This document shows, in pieces, positions 17,156 to 25,838 of a stretch of DNA of 64,000 nucleotides. The stretch covers positions 62,001 through 126,000 of the forward strand of contig DATETJ010000009.1 in assembly GCA_035283685.1 (NCBI GenBank). The letters run 5' to 3'. This DNA is from Candidatus Bathyarchaeia archaeon. GTDB lineage: Archaea > Thermoproteota > Bathyarchaeia > Bathyarchaeales > Bathyarchaeaceae. The translations under genes and the position numbers were made by a program. Numbering within the stretch: position 1 is the first letter of the stretch; the number at the start of each line of letters is the position of its first letter. The notes under the pieces are model-generated. The model was not told the origin of the DNA. It ran no database searches and was given only the letters and a program-made list of their open reading frames with translations.

Positions 17156-18406
17156 ATGTCACAGCCGCCACAGGTGCAGCTTTCTGAAGTCAAAGAATGG
17201 CTCAATAAGGAAACAGCGTCGCAGATTGAACCTTTGAAGAGCAAAGCAGCGAGCATGCTTAAAGAAGTCAAAGAACGAGTGGAAGACACCATGGACAGTG
17301 CCCAAAAAATCTCAGGCAACAGCCAAAACGAAATGGACAGGAGCAATCCAAAGACTTATCGCTTTGCGAGAAACGCCAACAAGTTTTCGGAAAGCCTGAT
17401 CGGCACATTGAAAACAGTCAAGTTCTCAGGCAACGTTCAACATGAAAGTCTTCGGACACTCTGCGATGAACTGGAGAAAACCTGTGCCAACATTGATCAG
17501 CTCAGGAGAAGCGCGTACCCATATATTTCACCATACTTCATTTTTGACCGCAGAAGACTAGACGTTTTCGTGAAACGATTATTTGACATGACCAAGGAAC
17601 TCCGCAGTTTCCTCACGTCGAAGTACGGAAACGTCAAAACTATCGACGAAGTGCATTCCAACGTAGACAAGCTCATTCAGACTCTTAATGATATGAGACA
17701 CAACGAAGACAACCTTGGACAAACAGAAGCAAGAATGCGAAACCTTGAAAGGGAAATCTCTGAAGCAAAGGAAAAGCTACTCCAGATCAGCTCAAACGCT
17801 GAACTTGATGAACTGGTTAAACTCGACCGAATTATTGAAGAATTGAGGACAGAGGTTAAACATAATCTTCGTTATCTACAGAAACCTTTCTACAAGCTTC
17901 AAAGCCTCTCACGAGCCTCGGAAGTTGCGGTGCCACCAGATGAGATCCGAAAACTGGATGATTACCTAGCCGACCCCCTGCTCACGCTTGTAAATGAAGA
18001 TGGCGGCACCCCTACTTTGAGAAGCATACTCATGAAGCTCGAAACTACTATAACCCAAGGCAAGTTGAAACTGAAAAGTACAAGACTTCGGAAAGCCCAG
18101 GATCAAATCAAGGCCGTTCTAAACGACTCGCTAACTCAACTGCAAAAACAAGGACAGGAAGCCCTAGATCAGAGAAAACAGATATTGTCATCGGACGCGG
18201 CAAAAGCACTTCAAAATGAGTCAGCGCGGCTTCAAACGCAGCTTGAATCAATGCAGAAAGACTACGAGCTAGTCACTTCACAAAGCAAAGCTCTGAAAAA
18301 CAATCAGATCAAGTTGAAGGAAAGAACCGAATATCTCAAGAGGGAGTTAGAAAGAAGAGTCTCTCAATTGACCCGAAAGAACGTGCAAATCAGTTTTCCA
18401 ACCTGA
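17156..18406 (+). CDS. Coiled-coil protein, 416 aa
   Basis: The protein is almost wholly helical, with long heptad-bearing runs near residues 60-100, 170-240 and 290-415, rich in Gln, Glu, Lys and Leu, and a short region with YPYISPYFIFDRRRLDVFVK near 125 that breaks the coil. There is no ATPase motif, signal or membrane helix, so it is not an SMC protein. A cytoplasmic scaffold or cell-division role is only a guess. The ATG at 17156 is preferred over TTG 17141, because a TATA-like GATTAAATA at 17116-17124 predicts a start site between them. Confidence 0.75.
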   Translation: MSQPPQVQLSEVKEWLNKETASQIEPLKSKAASMLKEVKERVEDTMDSAQKISGNSQNEMDRSNPKTYRFARNANKFSESLIGTLKTVKFSGNVQHESLRTLCDELEKTCANIDQLRRSAYPYISPYFIFDRRRLDVFVKRLFDMTKELRSFLTSKYGNVKTIDEVHSNVDKLIQTLNDMRHNEDNLGQTEARMRNLEREISEAKEKLLQISSNAELDELVKLDRIIEELRTEVKHNLRYLQKPFYKLQSLSRASEVAVPPDEIRKLDDYLADPLLTLVNEDGGTPTLRSILMKLETTITQGKLKLKSTRLRKAQDQIKAVLNDSLTQLQKQGQEALDQRKQILSSDAAKALQNESARLQTQLESMQKDYELVTSQSKALKNNQIKLKERTEYLKRELERRVSQLTRKNVQISFPT

Positions 18407-18418
18407 TGCGTGATCCTG

Positions 18419-19477
18419 TCAAGCAACCTTTCTTTTCTTCTTTGTAAGTTTAAGTAACAAGTCCAAGGCGAATTTTTCCTCCTCGACAGGTCGAGTTCGG
18501 ATTGTGGCAGCGTTTTCTGCGCCCTTGAAGATCTCCTCGCCCTTCCTTGTTCGTATCACAGTGAATGTCCATCCGTTCAGCCCAAGGCCGCCAGTTGAAA
18601 TGTCCGCAAGCTCTGCTGAGAAATCTCTGCATGGGAGGCAGCCTTTTCGAGTATATTGCTTCGCCTCTTGCAAAGGTATCGTTTTTGTTTCACCTGATTT
18701 GGTGGTTACTAGGACTTTGCCTTTGATGTTTATCTTTCTGACATCGTTGAGGTTAACGCCTAACACGCCTTCAATGTGTCTTCTCATCAATCCTTCATAA
18801 GTGAAGGCTTCCGTGCACATTAAGCCAACAGTGAACTTGATCATGCCCGAATACTTCCTTAGTGGAAATGCCTCGATTTTGCGTATGGATTGTATTTGAC
18901 ACGGCGTGCCCACAAAAGCAAGGCTCTTCTTCTTTTGTTGCACCGCCTCCTGCAAGGCCAGGAGATTCGGTGAATACGTGTACCTCGTTCCAGCGCATGC
19001 CAGAACTTCCTCTGGACTTGACGCTAATCGTGGCACGGGAAACCATGGCTTCTCGTGGCTAGTGTCTGAAATAATCGCCGAATCGATTATTCCGTTCTTG
19101 AACGCGTACGTCAGAAGAGCCGAGACCACGCCGCCATCTTGGCACGATTGAAGGATGTTGTTGTCCGTGGCTTGGGCAATGGCTAGCTGTCCATAGAATC
19201 CAAACTCCTCGCTAGGCTGACGCTCTCGCTCAAACACGAGTTTTTCTAGCAATGCTTCGGAAAACTCGAAGCGAGGACATACCTTGGGGCAGATTCCACA
19301 TATCTCACACTTCTTGGTCAGGCTAGGCTTTTCTTCAAAATACTCTAGGCAGTTGAATGGGCAGACAAGAACACATGCGGCGCATCCAGAGCAGAGTTCC
19401 TTCAGAACCACGCTTTCATGAAGACTTTCTTCAAAGCTGAGTTTCGTAGTGCTCACAGTCAATGTCGCCTCTCTCAC
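18419..19477 (-). CDS. Coenzyme F420 hydrogenase/dehydrogenase beta-subunit family protein
   Basis: An FrhB-family iron-sulfur flavoprotein. Residues 31-72 carry two ferredoxin clusters (CSGCAACVLVCPFNC and CEICGICPKVCPRF). The rest is the FrhB fold with CQDGGVVSALLTYA, FVGTPCQIQSIRK and a late GCLPCRDFSAELADIS cluster site. Family members reduce F420 or pass electrons between F420 and partners such as formate dehydrogenase, hydrogenase or sulfite reductase. The partner here is unclear. It overlaps the upstream alpha-barrel gene by four bases, so both are one operon. Confidence 0.9.
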   Translation of the reverse strand: MREATLTVSTTKLSFEESLHESVVLKELCSGCAACVLVCPFNCLEYFEEKPSLTKKCEICGICPKVCPRFEFSEALLEKLVFERERQPSEEFGFYGQLAIAQATDNNILQSCQDGGVVSALLTYAFKNGIIDSAIISDTSHEKPWFPVPRLASSPEEVLACAGTRYTYSPNLLALQEAVQQKKKSLAFVGTPCQIQSIRKIEAFPLRKYSGMIKFTVGLMCTEAFTYEGLMRRHIEGVLGVNLNDVRKINIKGKVLVTTKSGETKTIPLQEAKQYTRKGCLPCRDFSAELADISTGGLGLNGWTFTVIRTRKGEEIFKGAENAATIRTRPVEEEKFALDLLLKLTKKKRKVA

Positions 19478-20577
19478 TGAATTTTCGCTAACACGGCTCT
19501 CGGTTGTTTATTCTTGGTTTGGTGAAGCCGTTTTAGCACTTTCAGGGCGTTTAAGGTTATCCATTTGCTTGGCTTGCCGACGGGCTCTAGGCTTGCTTGC
19601 ATTCGCCCGACCGGGCTAGCTTCGAGCAACCATGTTCCGTCGGATCCTCTCTTTCGGACCAACAGTTCCACGGCGTCGACTAGGCGGTTGTCGTTCTCAT
19701 AGCCAAGTTTGGTCAAGACGGATAGTCCTCTCAGTATATCGTACCCGTAGAACCATGGGAAACCGAATCGTAACCAGTGTCTGTTTATGATTTTGAAGCC
19801 GTGGTGATCCGCCTTGTACAAATGGTGCATCAAAAGGAACTTAGCACCACGATCGATTGCTTGTTTCATTTCGTCTGAGCGCTCAGCCTCGGGGACTTCT
19901 GAAAAAGCTTCAAGCGGGCAGATTGTGCCGAAGAAGCAGCCATGCGTATCCTTGACATGTGCCTTCCAATAAGGGCAAAGCCAGCCGCCATCCGCGTTCT
20001 GAACGTTGACCAACCAATTCAACGCTTTCGCAAGCCTCGCATCTTTGTTGTATCCGACGCGTAGCATGGCGGCGCAAACATTGCCTGTCAGACACGAGTA
20101 CTGGTGTTCCCTTACGAGTGACTGAGCCCACGCGTTGGCTTCAGGTTGTAGTTTCTCCTTCAACGCGGTGCGAGTGCGCATCCACTCATATTCCTCAAGT
20201 GCTCTTTCTCGTGTGTGGGAAGAGAATCCGCCTTCGCCCAGCTGAAGGCTGAAAACGAACTCACAAGCTTTTAGAACTCTCTCGTCGGTTTTATCTGCTG
20301 CCAGCTGTCCCAACATCATTATTTGCCAATAAGTTGACTTATATTTGGGAAGGTAGGGGTTATCGCGGTCCTCCCAGAAGCCTTTCCTGTTCTGTTTGGA
20401 GAAAATCGTCGTGACAACTTTGGATGCGTGAACAGCCTTCTTTGCATCTTTGACTTCGGAATCTGTTGGATTTGTGTCCAGCAGCTCTGTGAGTGTCAAA
20501 TAGCGAATTGACGGGTTCTGTTTTTCGAGCAACCAGTCGATCGGACTCTGTGTCAAAAGGGACTGCCATGTACTCAT
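19474..20577 (-). CDS. Prenyltransferase/squalene-cyclase-like alpha-barrel repeat protein
   Basis: The 367-residue protein is built from helical repeats with QW-like motifs: QLGEGGFSSH, QNADGGWLCPYW, and a late KRGSDGTWLLEAS. These make an alpha/alpha barrel as in squalene-hopene cyclases and protein prenyltransferase beta subunits. It is about half the length of a triterpene cyclase and lacks a visible DxDD acid motif, so cyclase activity is doubtful. Its ATGA coupling to an FrhB-like gene is unusual and suggests a redox-linked lipid or cofactor role. Confidence 0.75.
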   Translation of the reverse strand: MSTWQSLLTQSPIDWLLEKQNPSIRYLTLTELLDTNPTDSEVKDAKKAVHASKVVTTIFSKQNRKGFWEDRDNPYLPKYKSTYWQIMMLGQLAADKTDERVLKACEFVFSLQLGEGGFSSHTRERALEEYEWMRTRTALKEKLQPEANAWAQSLVREHQYSCLTGNVCAAMLRVGYNKDARLAKALNWLVNVQNADGGWLCPYWKAHVKDTHGCFFGTICPLEAFSEVPEAERSDEMKQAIDRGAKFLLMHHLYKADHHGFKIINRHWLRFGFPWFYGYDILRGLSVLTKLGYENDNRLVDAVELLVRKRGSDGTWLLEASPVGRMQASLEPVGKPSKWITLNALKVLKRLHQTKNKQPRAVLAKIQ

Positions 20578-20657
20578 TTGTGGGTCGCCAAGCGGTGAGC
20601 GTGAAGAAGCATTAATACCATCATGGGGTTATAAAAACCATTTCACATGGTGTCTTG

Positions 20658-21596
20658 ATGACGAGTCGCACAGAAGATGTGAAGCAGTTAACGAAAAAAT
20701 CATTGAATGCAAGCCTCAAGGAGTTCGTAGAGTTGACCAGCAAAGTTGTTGACGTGTTGCGAGCTGAAGGAAACCATGTGGGAAACATGAAAGTTAAGGG
20801 TCGGTTGATCGAACTTCCCGCAGAGGGTGAAGCCATTGTGGTTGGGGATCTTCATGGCGATCTTGAGACCTTGGCGCAAATCCTGGAAACTAGCGAATTT
20901 CTGCAGAAGACAGAACGTGATGAAAGTGCTAGGATACTGTTCTTAGGCGACTACGGAGATCGAGGCATGCTTTCGCCCGAAACCTACTATGTTGTCTTAA
21001 AGCTAAAGGCGAGTCTTCCAGAACATGTTGTTCTGATGCGTGGAAACCATGAAGGCCCAGACGATCTTAGGGTTTCACCCCATGATCTGCCTGCGTATCT
21101 TCATAATCGGTTCGGCGAAGGATGGTCTGAAGCCTACGTTAAACTCAAGGAGCTTTTCAGCTATCTCAATACCGCTGTGCTAGTTGAAGACCATTACGTC
21201 TTGTTGCACGGAGGAGTGCCCAGCCAAGCGAAGTCAATTGACGACTTAGCTTATGCACACTCCAAGCATCCTCACGAGAGTCACTTGGAAGAGATTCTTT
21301 GGAGCGACCCCGAAGAGGGCTTGAAGGGCACGTATCCTTCACCTAGAGGAGCTGGCAAACTGTTTGGAGAGGATGTCACTGAAAGGTTCCTCAATATGCT
21401 GAAAGTCAAAGTCTTGATCAGAGGACATGAACCAGCTAACGCCGGGTTCAAAATAAATCACGGAGGCCGCATCTTGACCCTCTTCTCACGAAAAGGTGAG
21501 CCTTACTTCAACAGCCAAGGTGCTTTTCTACGTTTCAACCTTGCCGAAGGAATCACAGATGCTTTCCACCTCAAGCCCTTTGTGACGCAGTTGTGA
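20658..21596 (+). CDS. PPP-family serine/threonine protein phosphatase
   Basis: A metallophosphoesterase with all PPP signatures in order: GDLHGDLETL (near residue 62), GDYGDRGMLSPE, LRGNHE-type LMRGNHEGP, LLHGGVPS and the late IRGHEPA. The two-metal centre of Asp, His and Asn ligands is complete. It removes phosphate from Ser or Thr of proteins in the cytoplasm. The ATG at 20658 is preceded in frame by a TTG. It is divergent from the alpha-barrel gene, with the promoter region between 20578 and 20657. Confidence 0.92.
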   Translation: MTSRTEDVKQLTKKSLNASLKEFVELTSKVVDVLRAEGNHVGNMKVKGRLIELPAEGEAIVVGDLHGDLETLAQILETSEFLQKTERDESARILFLGDYGDRGMLSPETYYVVLKLKASLPEHVVLMRGNHEGPDDLRVSPHDLPAYLHNRFGEGWSEAYVKLKELFSYLNTAVLVEDHYVLLHGGVPSQAKSIDDLAYAHSKHPHESHLEEILWSDPEEGLKGTYPSPRGAGKLFGEDVTERFLNMLKVKVLIRGHEPANAGFKINHGGRILTLFSRKGEPYFNSQGAFLRFNLAEGITDAFHLKPFVTQL

Positions 21597-21755
21597 GAGA
21601 CTTGCTGCTCTGCTTGCGTTGACCATACATAACTCGGCATGTGACGCGGCTCCCGCAAACATTTCTTAATGCGTAGTCAACATGTTATGGAAATCAAACA
21701 ACTCAGCCACAACGAATAAACCCTAAAAGGGAAGGAGTTGCCACAATGAATTCGA

Positions 21756-22664
21756 TTGAATCAACAAAAAGGTAGTGAAAAACCGTTGAGGGTTGGCGTA
21801 ATCACAAGAGACAAAGACGCTTGGTGTTCGACACAACTACAGCGTGCATTGGAAAAACAAAGCGTTCCATCGGTGTTTCTAAACTTCCGAGACTTGGCGG
21901 CAAGAGTCAGAATGAAACCAGAGGTATCTATCGGAGAAAGCGACATAATCGCAGACTTAGATTCGTTGATCATTCGCCCTATTGGGCGGGGTTCTTTGGA
22001 AGAAATCATCTATCGCATGGATCTCCTGCATAAACTTCAGCGGCTAGGCATGTTTGTCGTCAATCCACCTTTGTCAATCGAGCGGTCGGTGGACAAATAC
22101 CATACTTTAGCGTTGTTTGAAGAACATGGCTTACCTGTGCCTCCAACAGTTGTGACAGAAAGCGTTGAGGAAGCTCTAACCGGTTTTCGCGATTTGGGCG
22201 GAGATGTCGTGATAAAACCTCTATTCGGTTCACGTGGAATAGGCTCCACCAGAGTCGCAGACCTGGATGTTGCCGAACGACTGTTTCGAGCTATAATCTT
22301 CTACCATGGCGTTCTATATCTGCAAAAGTTCATCCCGCACGGCGACTCCGACGTTCGGGCGTTTGTAGTGGATGACAAGATAGTAGCTGCTATGCATAGG
22401 GTGGCTGCTGGCTGGAAAACCAATGTGAGCTTAGGTGCCAAGCCCGTTGCTTTGAAGATGAGGGGAGACATGGAGCGTTTGGCGCTTGATGCGTCCAACG
22501 TCCTCGGCTGTAAGATAGCTGGCGTGGATTTGCTGGAAACTGCTGAAGGACCACTCATCATTGAACTTAACAGCCAACCTGGATGGAGAGGGCTTCAGAC
22601 TGTGTCTTCGACTAATATCGCTGAGGAGATCGTGAGGTTCGTCATTTCCGGTGCCAAAGCCTAA
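21756..22664 (+). CDS. RimK/MptN-family ATP-grasp alpha-L-glutamate ligase
   Basis: An ATP-grasp ligase: VDKYHTLALFEEHGLPVPPT (hinge and B domain), DVVIKPLFGSRGIGSTRV (phosphate loop), IELNSQPGWRGLQ (Mg ligands). The GWRGLQ ending is typical of tetrahydromethanopterin:L-glutamate ligase MptN and of CofF rather than ribosomal RimK or LysX, so pterin cofactor glutamylation is likely. The start is uncertain: the in-frame TTG at 21756 has no good ribosome site, while an ATG at 21746 in another frame lies nine bases behind GGAAGGAG. See findings. Confidence 0.82.
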   Translation: MNQQKGSEKPLRVGVITRDKDAWCSTQLQRALEKQSVPSVFLNFRDLAARVRMKPEVSIGESDIIADLDSLIIRPIGRGSLEEIIYRMDLLHKLQRLGMFVVNPPLSIERSVDKYHTLALFEEHGLPVPPTVVTESVEEALTGFRDLGGDVVIKPLFGSRGIGSTRVADLDVAERLFRAIIFYHGVLYLQKFIPHGDSDVRAFVVDDKIVAAMHRVAAGWKTNVSLGAKPVALKMRGDMERLALDASNVLGCKIAGVDLLETAEGPLIIELNSQPGWRGLQTVSSTNIAEEIVRFVISGAKA

Positions 22665-22688
22665 ACCTGTTGGAAGCGTGAGTTCGTA

Positions 22689-23504
22689 ATGGTTGAAGTT
22701 GGTGTGACGCGCATAGACGTGGCTGCTCATGCACGGGAGCATCGAGTGGATAACGTGGCTGAAGAGAAGCCGCTGCATTTGTTTCTGAATCAAATCCATT
22801 ATGTCACGATTCTCTGTTCTCCAACGCTGTTGAGGGAGTTGGCAGTTGGCTATTTGCTGTCGGAAGGCTTGCTGAAGTCTCTGGATGAGATTAAAGACAT
22901 CAAGTTTGAGGAGGGCGGGAAATGTCGAGTGCAGTTGCGAAGTGGTGTGGAAGCTGAGAAGAGAATTGCAGCTTCGCAACCCTTTGCGAGACTTGTGCTC
23001 ACTGCTTGTGGCTCGCCCGATTACTGGCCCTTATCCAAGCTAATTGACAGACTTGACCTGAGAAAAATACCTCTAGGTTTTGAAGTGCACGCCGAGGTCA
23101 TTCTGGAAGCTGTGAGAAGTTTGAATACACTTGCTGAAACTTTTAGGAAGACAGGAGGCGTTCATGTTGCGGCAGTTTTCTCCTTTTCCGGAGTGTTGAT
23201 TGCGTGTGCCGAGGATATCGGGCGTCATAATGCGGTAGACAAGGTTATCGGGCTCTGTGCCTTTAGAGAGCACGACTTCTCTCAGTGCTTTTTGGCATCG
23301 AGCGGTCGCTTGACCGGTGATATCGCTTTGAAGGCAGCTCGAATGAGGATTCCAGTTGTTGCTTCGTTGGCTGCTGCAATAGATTCGGGGATTGAGGTGG
23401 CTAGGCGGACAGGAGTGACTTTGGTCGGCTTTGTCCGAGGTCAGCGCATGAATGTTTTCACATTTCCAGATCGGGTTGTCGTAAGTAAGACTAAGCGAGC
23501 CTAG
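22689..23504 (+). CDS. fdhD: Formate dehydrogenase accessory sulfurtransferase FdhD
   Basis: FdhD moves sulfur from IscS-type desulfurases to the Mo/W-bis-MGD cofactor of formate dehydrogenase. Recognisable blocks are PLHLFLN, LRELAVGYLLSEGL, GGVHVAAVFS, CAEDIGRHNAVDKVIG (about 178-193) and SGRLTGDIALKAARMRIPVVAS. The sulfur-carrying loop usually has CxxC; here it reads LTACGSPDYW (near residue 101), with only one Cys. The start ATG is 24 bases after the ATP-grasp gene. mobA nearby supports Mo/W cofactor use; no formate dehydrogenase gene is in the window. Confidence 0.93.
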   Translation: MVEVGVTRIDVAAHAREHRVDNVAEEKPLHLFLNQIHYVTILCSPTLLRELAVGYLLSEGLLKSLDEIKDIKFEEGGKCRVQLRSGVEAEKRIAASQPFARLVLTACGSPDYWPLSKLIDRLDLRKIPLGFEVHAEVILEAVRSLNTLAETFRKTGGVHVAAVFSFSGVLIACAEDIGRHNAVDKVIGLCAFREHDFSQCFLASSGRLTGDIALKAARMRIPVVASLAAAIDSGIEVARRTGVTLVGFVRGQRMNVFTFPDRVVVSKTKRA

Positions 23505-23585
23505 GCAAGACTAAGCCACATGCGGATCGGTTGGCATTTTCAGAAGGTCGCGTACGTTGCTGGGTCTGGCTCGTCTCTGCGTCGG

Positions 23586-24104
23586 CTAGACTATCCGTCT
23601 TGTCATTGTACCCGCTAGGATGATGGCTCTGATGATTAGGCCTATGCCTATGAGCATCAGTATTGCTGCCCAGAAAACGAACCATGTTGTCAGCGCCGTC
23701 CATCTTGTTGGTTCCAGAAGCAGACTGCGGGTTAAGTAGCCGAGACCTAGCCAGAAAACGAGGTTTCCAGCAGTTTCTGCCTTCTTTTCTGTTGTAGAGC
23801 GAACTGCAAACCTCAGGGCTAATATGACTACTTGGAACACTCCGAAGGCAAAGCCAAATCGCTCTACGGCAGTATAGACAACTGAATGGATTAAGGGACG
23901 TGCAGGCGCCGGTAAGTAGATTGCAGTGTTGGTAACTCGAATCATATCGAAATCGTTGAAGAAGTCCATGATTCTGTTGAAAAGCGCAGGAGTCATGATG
24001 AATAAGGCGCCTACCAAGATTAGGAAAAATCCAGCAGAAACTCCTGTGATCAAGCTTTCTCTGTACTTGTAGGCGTATGCGAAGGTGCCGTAACTCTCAG
24101 CCAA
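23586..24104 (-). CDS. Four-helix membrane protein, 172 aa
   Basis: Unrecognised integral membrane protein. Hydrophobic helices lie near residues 20-42, 78-103, 113-128 and 142-165. The loop between helices 1 and 2 carries a short motif NDFDMIRVTNTAIYLPAPARP that may face outside. It ends in a short basic tail. It is transcribed divergently from the zinc-ribbon membrane protein at 24236 and convergent with fdhD. No function can be given. Confidence 0.7.
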   Translation of the reverse strand: MAESYGTFAYAYKYRESLITGVSAGFFLILVGALFIMTPALFNRIMDFFNDFDMIRVTNTAIYLPAPARPLIHSVVYTAVERFGFAFGVFQVVILALRFAVRSTTEKKAETAGNLVFWLGLGYLTRSLLLEPTRWTALTTWFVFWAAILMLIGIGLIIRAIILAGTMTRRIV

Positions 24105-24235
24105 GTTGATTCACCTTGGTTCCAGTATTTCATGGTTTGTGCATATAACGTTTCTTTTCACTCAGGGGTTTGGGGTAGATATCTTAAATACTTAGAATGT
24201 AAACTAAAACGGTCTATAGAGAAGGGCGGAGATAC

Positions 24236-24652
24236 ATGTTGTCTTGTCCCAAATGTGGCTCCAAAGTTCGAGAAGACATGAATTTTTGTCCGAAATGCGG
24301 TTCATCGCTTAAGGTGGAGCAAGCCGTGGCACCAGTGCCGGCGGCGCCCCAACCTCTGGCAGCGCCCATAAGAGTTGAGAAGCAAGAGAAACGTGAGAAG
24401 GAGGAGAAGGGTGAAAGGCAGGGAAGAATGGAGAAGGAGGAGCGGTATGAGAAACGTGAGTATGCTTTTGTGGGTCCATTGATTGGTGGGTCAGTTCTGG
24501 TTCTCTTAGGATTGGCTTTCTACTTGATGCTGACCTCTGCGATTCCATGGGAAGCTCTTGGGGCAATTTTCTTTGTTATCGTTGGAATCATTGTCATAGT
24601 TGGCGCGGTGTACGCCGCTACCATGGCAGCTAGACGACATCCGCAGACTTAG
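24236..24652 (+). CDS. Zinc-ribbon membrane protein
   Basis: The N-terminus is a zinc ribbon with two CxxC pairs (CPKCGSKVREDMNFCPKCGS, residues 4-23). A linker rich in Ala/Pro and then a highly charged Lys/Glu stretch (about 45-75) follow, and two membrane helices (about 81-99 and 106-130) end the protein. Zinc-ribbon-plus-membrane proteins of this layout are common in archaea and mostly uncharacterised. GGGCGGAG precedes the ATG. Its promoter TATA-like TATCTTAAATA lies just upstream near 24180. Confidence 0.7.
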   Translation: MLSCPKCGSKVREDMNFCPKCGSSLKVEQAVAPVPAAPQPLAAPIRVEKQEKREKEEKGERQGRMEKEERYEKREYAFVGPLIGGSVLVLLGLAFYLMLTSAIPWEALGAIFFVIVGIIVIVGAVYAATMAARRHPQT

Positions 24653-24705
24653 AGAGTGCTTTCATTTCTTTTGCGTTGTGTTCATGTCAGAGCTGAGGTG
24701 CGGGT

Positions 24706-25326
24706 TTGAAGAGAGCCGTGATTGTTCTGGCAGGTGGGTTTTCTCGTAGGTTTGGTCAGGACAAGTGTGTCAAGGATCTTGCTGGCAAGCCGTTAGTTGT
24801 TCATGTGCTGGATCGGGTCGCTTCTGTGGCTGATGAGAGAGTGATTGTGGTGGGTTCTGAGGCTCAGCGAAATGCGTTTTTAGGTCTGTCAGGGTTGAAG
24901 GCAAGAGTTGTTGTCGATAAGTACGGTGATCATAGTCCGTTGATAGGTGCGTTGACGGGTTTTGAAGCGGTGCAAGCTGAATGCGCTTTGCTGCTTCCGT
25001 GTGATGCGGCGTTTGTGTCTTCGGGAATTGCGGCTTTGCTCTTGGATTTGTGTGTTGGCAGGAGTGCTGTTATTCCGCGTTGGCCTGATGGTCGCGTTGA
25101 GCCCATTCAAGCTGCTTACAATGTGGAGCTCGCTGCGGACGCTGCGAAAACGGCGTTGAATGACGGGAAACGTGATATGTTGGCGATGATTGCGCATCTG
25201 CGTCAGATACGGTATGTTTCGACGATGGTTCTGCAGCAGTATGATGAAGGGTTGAAGACGTTTTTCAACATTAACACGGTCGAAGACTGGAAACGAGCTG
25301 AGTCTATGCTGAAGAAAACCCAGTAA
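24706..25326 (+). CDS. mobA: Molybdenum cofactor guanylyltransferase MobA
   Basis: MobA attaches GMP to molybdopterin, making the guanine dinucleotide form used by formate dehydrogenases. The N-terminal nucleotide loop reads VLAGGFSRRFGQDKCV (residues 7-22), with DKYGDHSPLIGALTG (about 73) and the metal site LLPCDAAFV (about 97-105). FNINTVEDW near the C-terminus is typical. The start is TTG at 24706. With fdhD 1.2 kb upstream this suggests a Mo/W enzyme elsewhere in the genome. Codons are unusually GTG/TTG-rich. Confidence 0.88.
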   Translation: MKRAVIVLAGGFSRRFGQDKCVKDLAGKPLVVHVLDRVASVADERVIVVGSEAQRNAFLGLSGLKARVVVDKYGDHSPLIGALTGFEAVQAECALLLPCDAAFVSSGIAALLLDLCVGRSAVIPRWPDGRVEPIQAAYNVELAADAAKTALNDGKRDMLAMIAHLRQIRYVSTMVLQQYDEGLKTFFNINTVEDWKRAESMLKKTQ

Positions 25327-25473
25327 TAGCCGAGTTTTGGCTGTTGCTGAGTGTGCGTGTTGATGACCAATCGCGCCATAGTGCCATCAACAAGTTTGTA
25401 GCTCTGTTGTGTGTGTTAGTGTTGACACATTCTTAGCATCACCATCATCTTATGTTGCCTGAGCGTGGTGGCT

Positions 25474-25690
25474 GGAAGTAATTTCAGAAGAAGAAGGTGA
25501 TGGTTCCCTTTAGCCATCTTCTACTATGTTATAGGTGCGTTGTGCGGCTGAAGCTGTGTGGACATCGTCATCAGAGTGTTCTCGCTGACATCAACGCCCA
25601 ACATGGGGCACTGGGAGAGCTTGGACAGTTGCAGTTGAGCATGCAATCGCAGAATGCTTGTAGCGGTCTGGAATTTCATGAGTCGTCAAC
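25474..25690 (+). repeat. Dispersed repeat, copy A
   Basis: This stretch is clearly related to 46869-47037. Shared blocks in order are GTAATTTCAGAAGAAGAAGG, an imperfect 10-bp stem at 25489-25498 and 25513-25522 with a 14-base loop, the block CTGAAGCTGT, and TGACATCAACGCCCA at 25587-25601, then a CAGAATG..TGT end. Copy A has an insertion of about 50 bases after CGCCCA. It has a reading frame with RCVVRLKLCGHRHQ...ADINAQ, also recognisable in copy B. It may be a decayed mobile-element end or a structured RNA. Confidence 0.65.
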
Positions 25691-25705
25691 TTTCGCTTTG
25701 AACAA

Positions 25706-25739
25706 GTAATAACACCGAGCTGGTGTTTGCTCAGAAGTA
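25706..25739 (+). repeat. Left imperfect direct repeat of the nuclease island
   Basis: This 34-base stretch matches 26964-26997 at 26 of 34 positions without gaps, mostly with transitions between them. The left copy folds into a 6-bp hairpin (AACACC and GGTGTT around GAGCT). The pair brackets the AT-rich genes at 25839 and 26548. Confidence 0.5.
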
Positions 25740-25824
25740 GTAGTCCGCGTCGCGTGTACGTTGACTACTACTTCCATGTTGCTGACACACGCATTGAGCA
25801 CAGCAAAACAGAGAACACAGAGCA

Positions 25825-25835
25825 CTTAGGCGAAA
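25825..25835 (+). repeat. 11-bp direct repeat CTTAGGCGAAA, left copy
   Basis: The identical 11-mer occurs at 26485-26495. The two copies sit directly at the 3' and 5' sides of the nuclease-like gene, 660 bases apart, as a duplicated target or recombination site would. Confidence 0.5.
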
Positions 25836-25838
25836 GAA

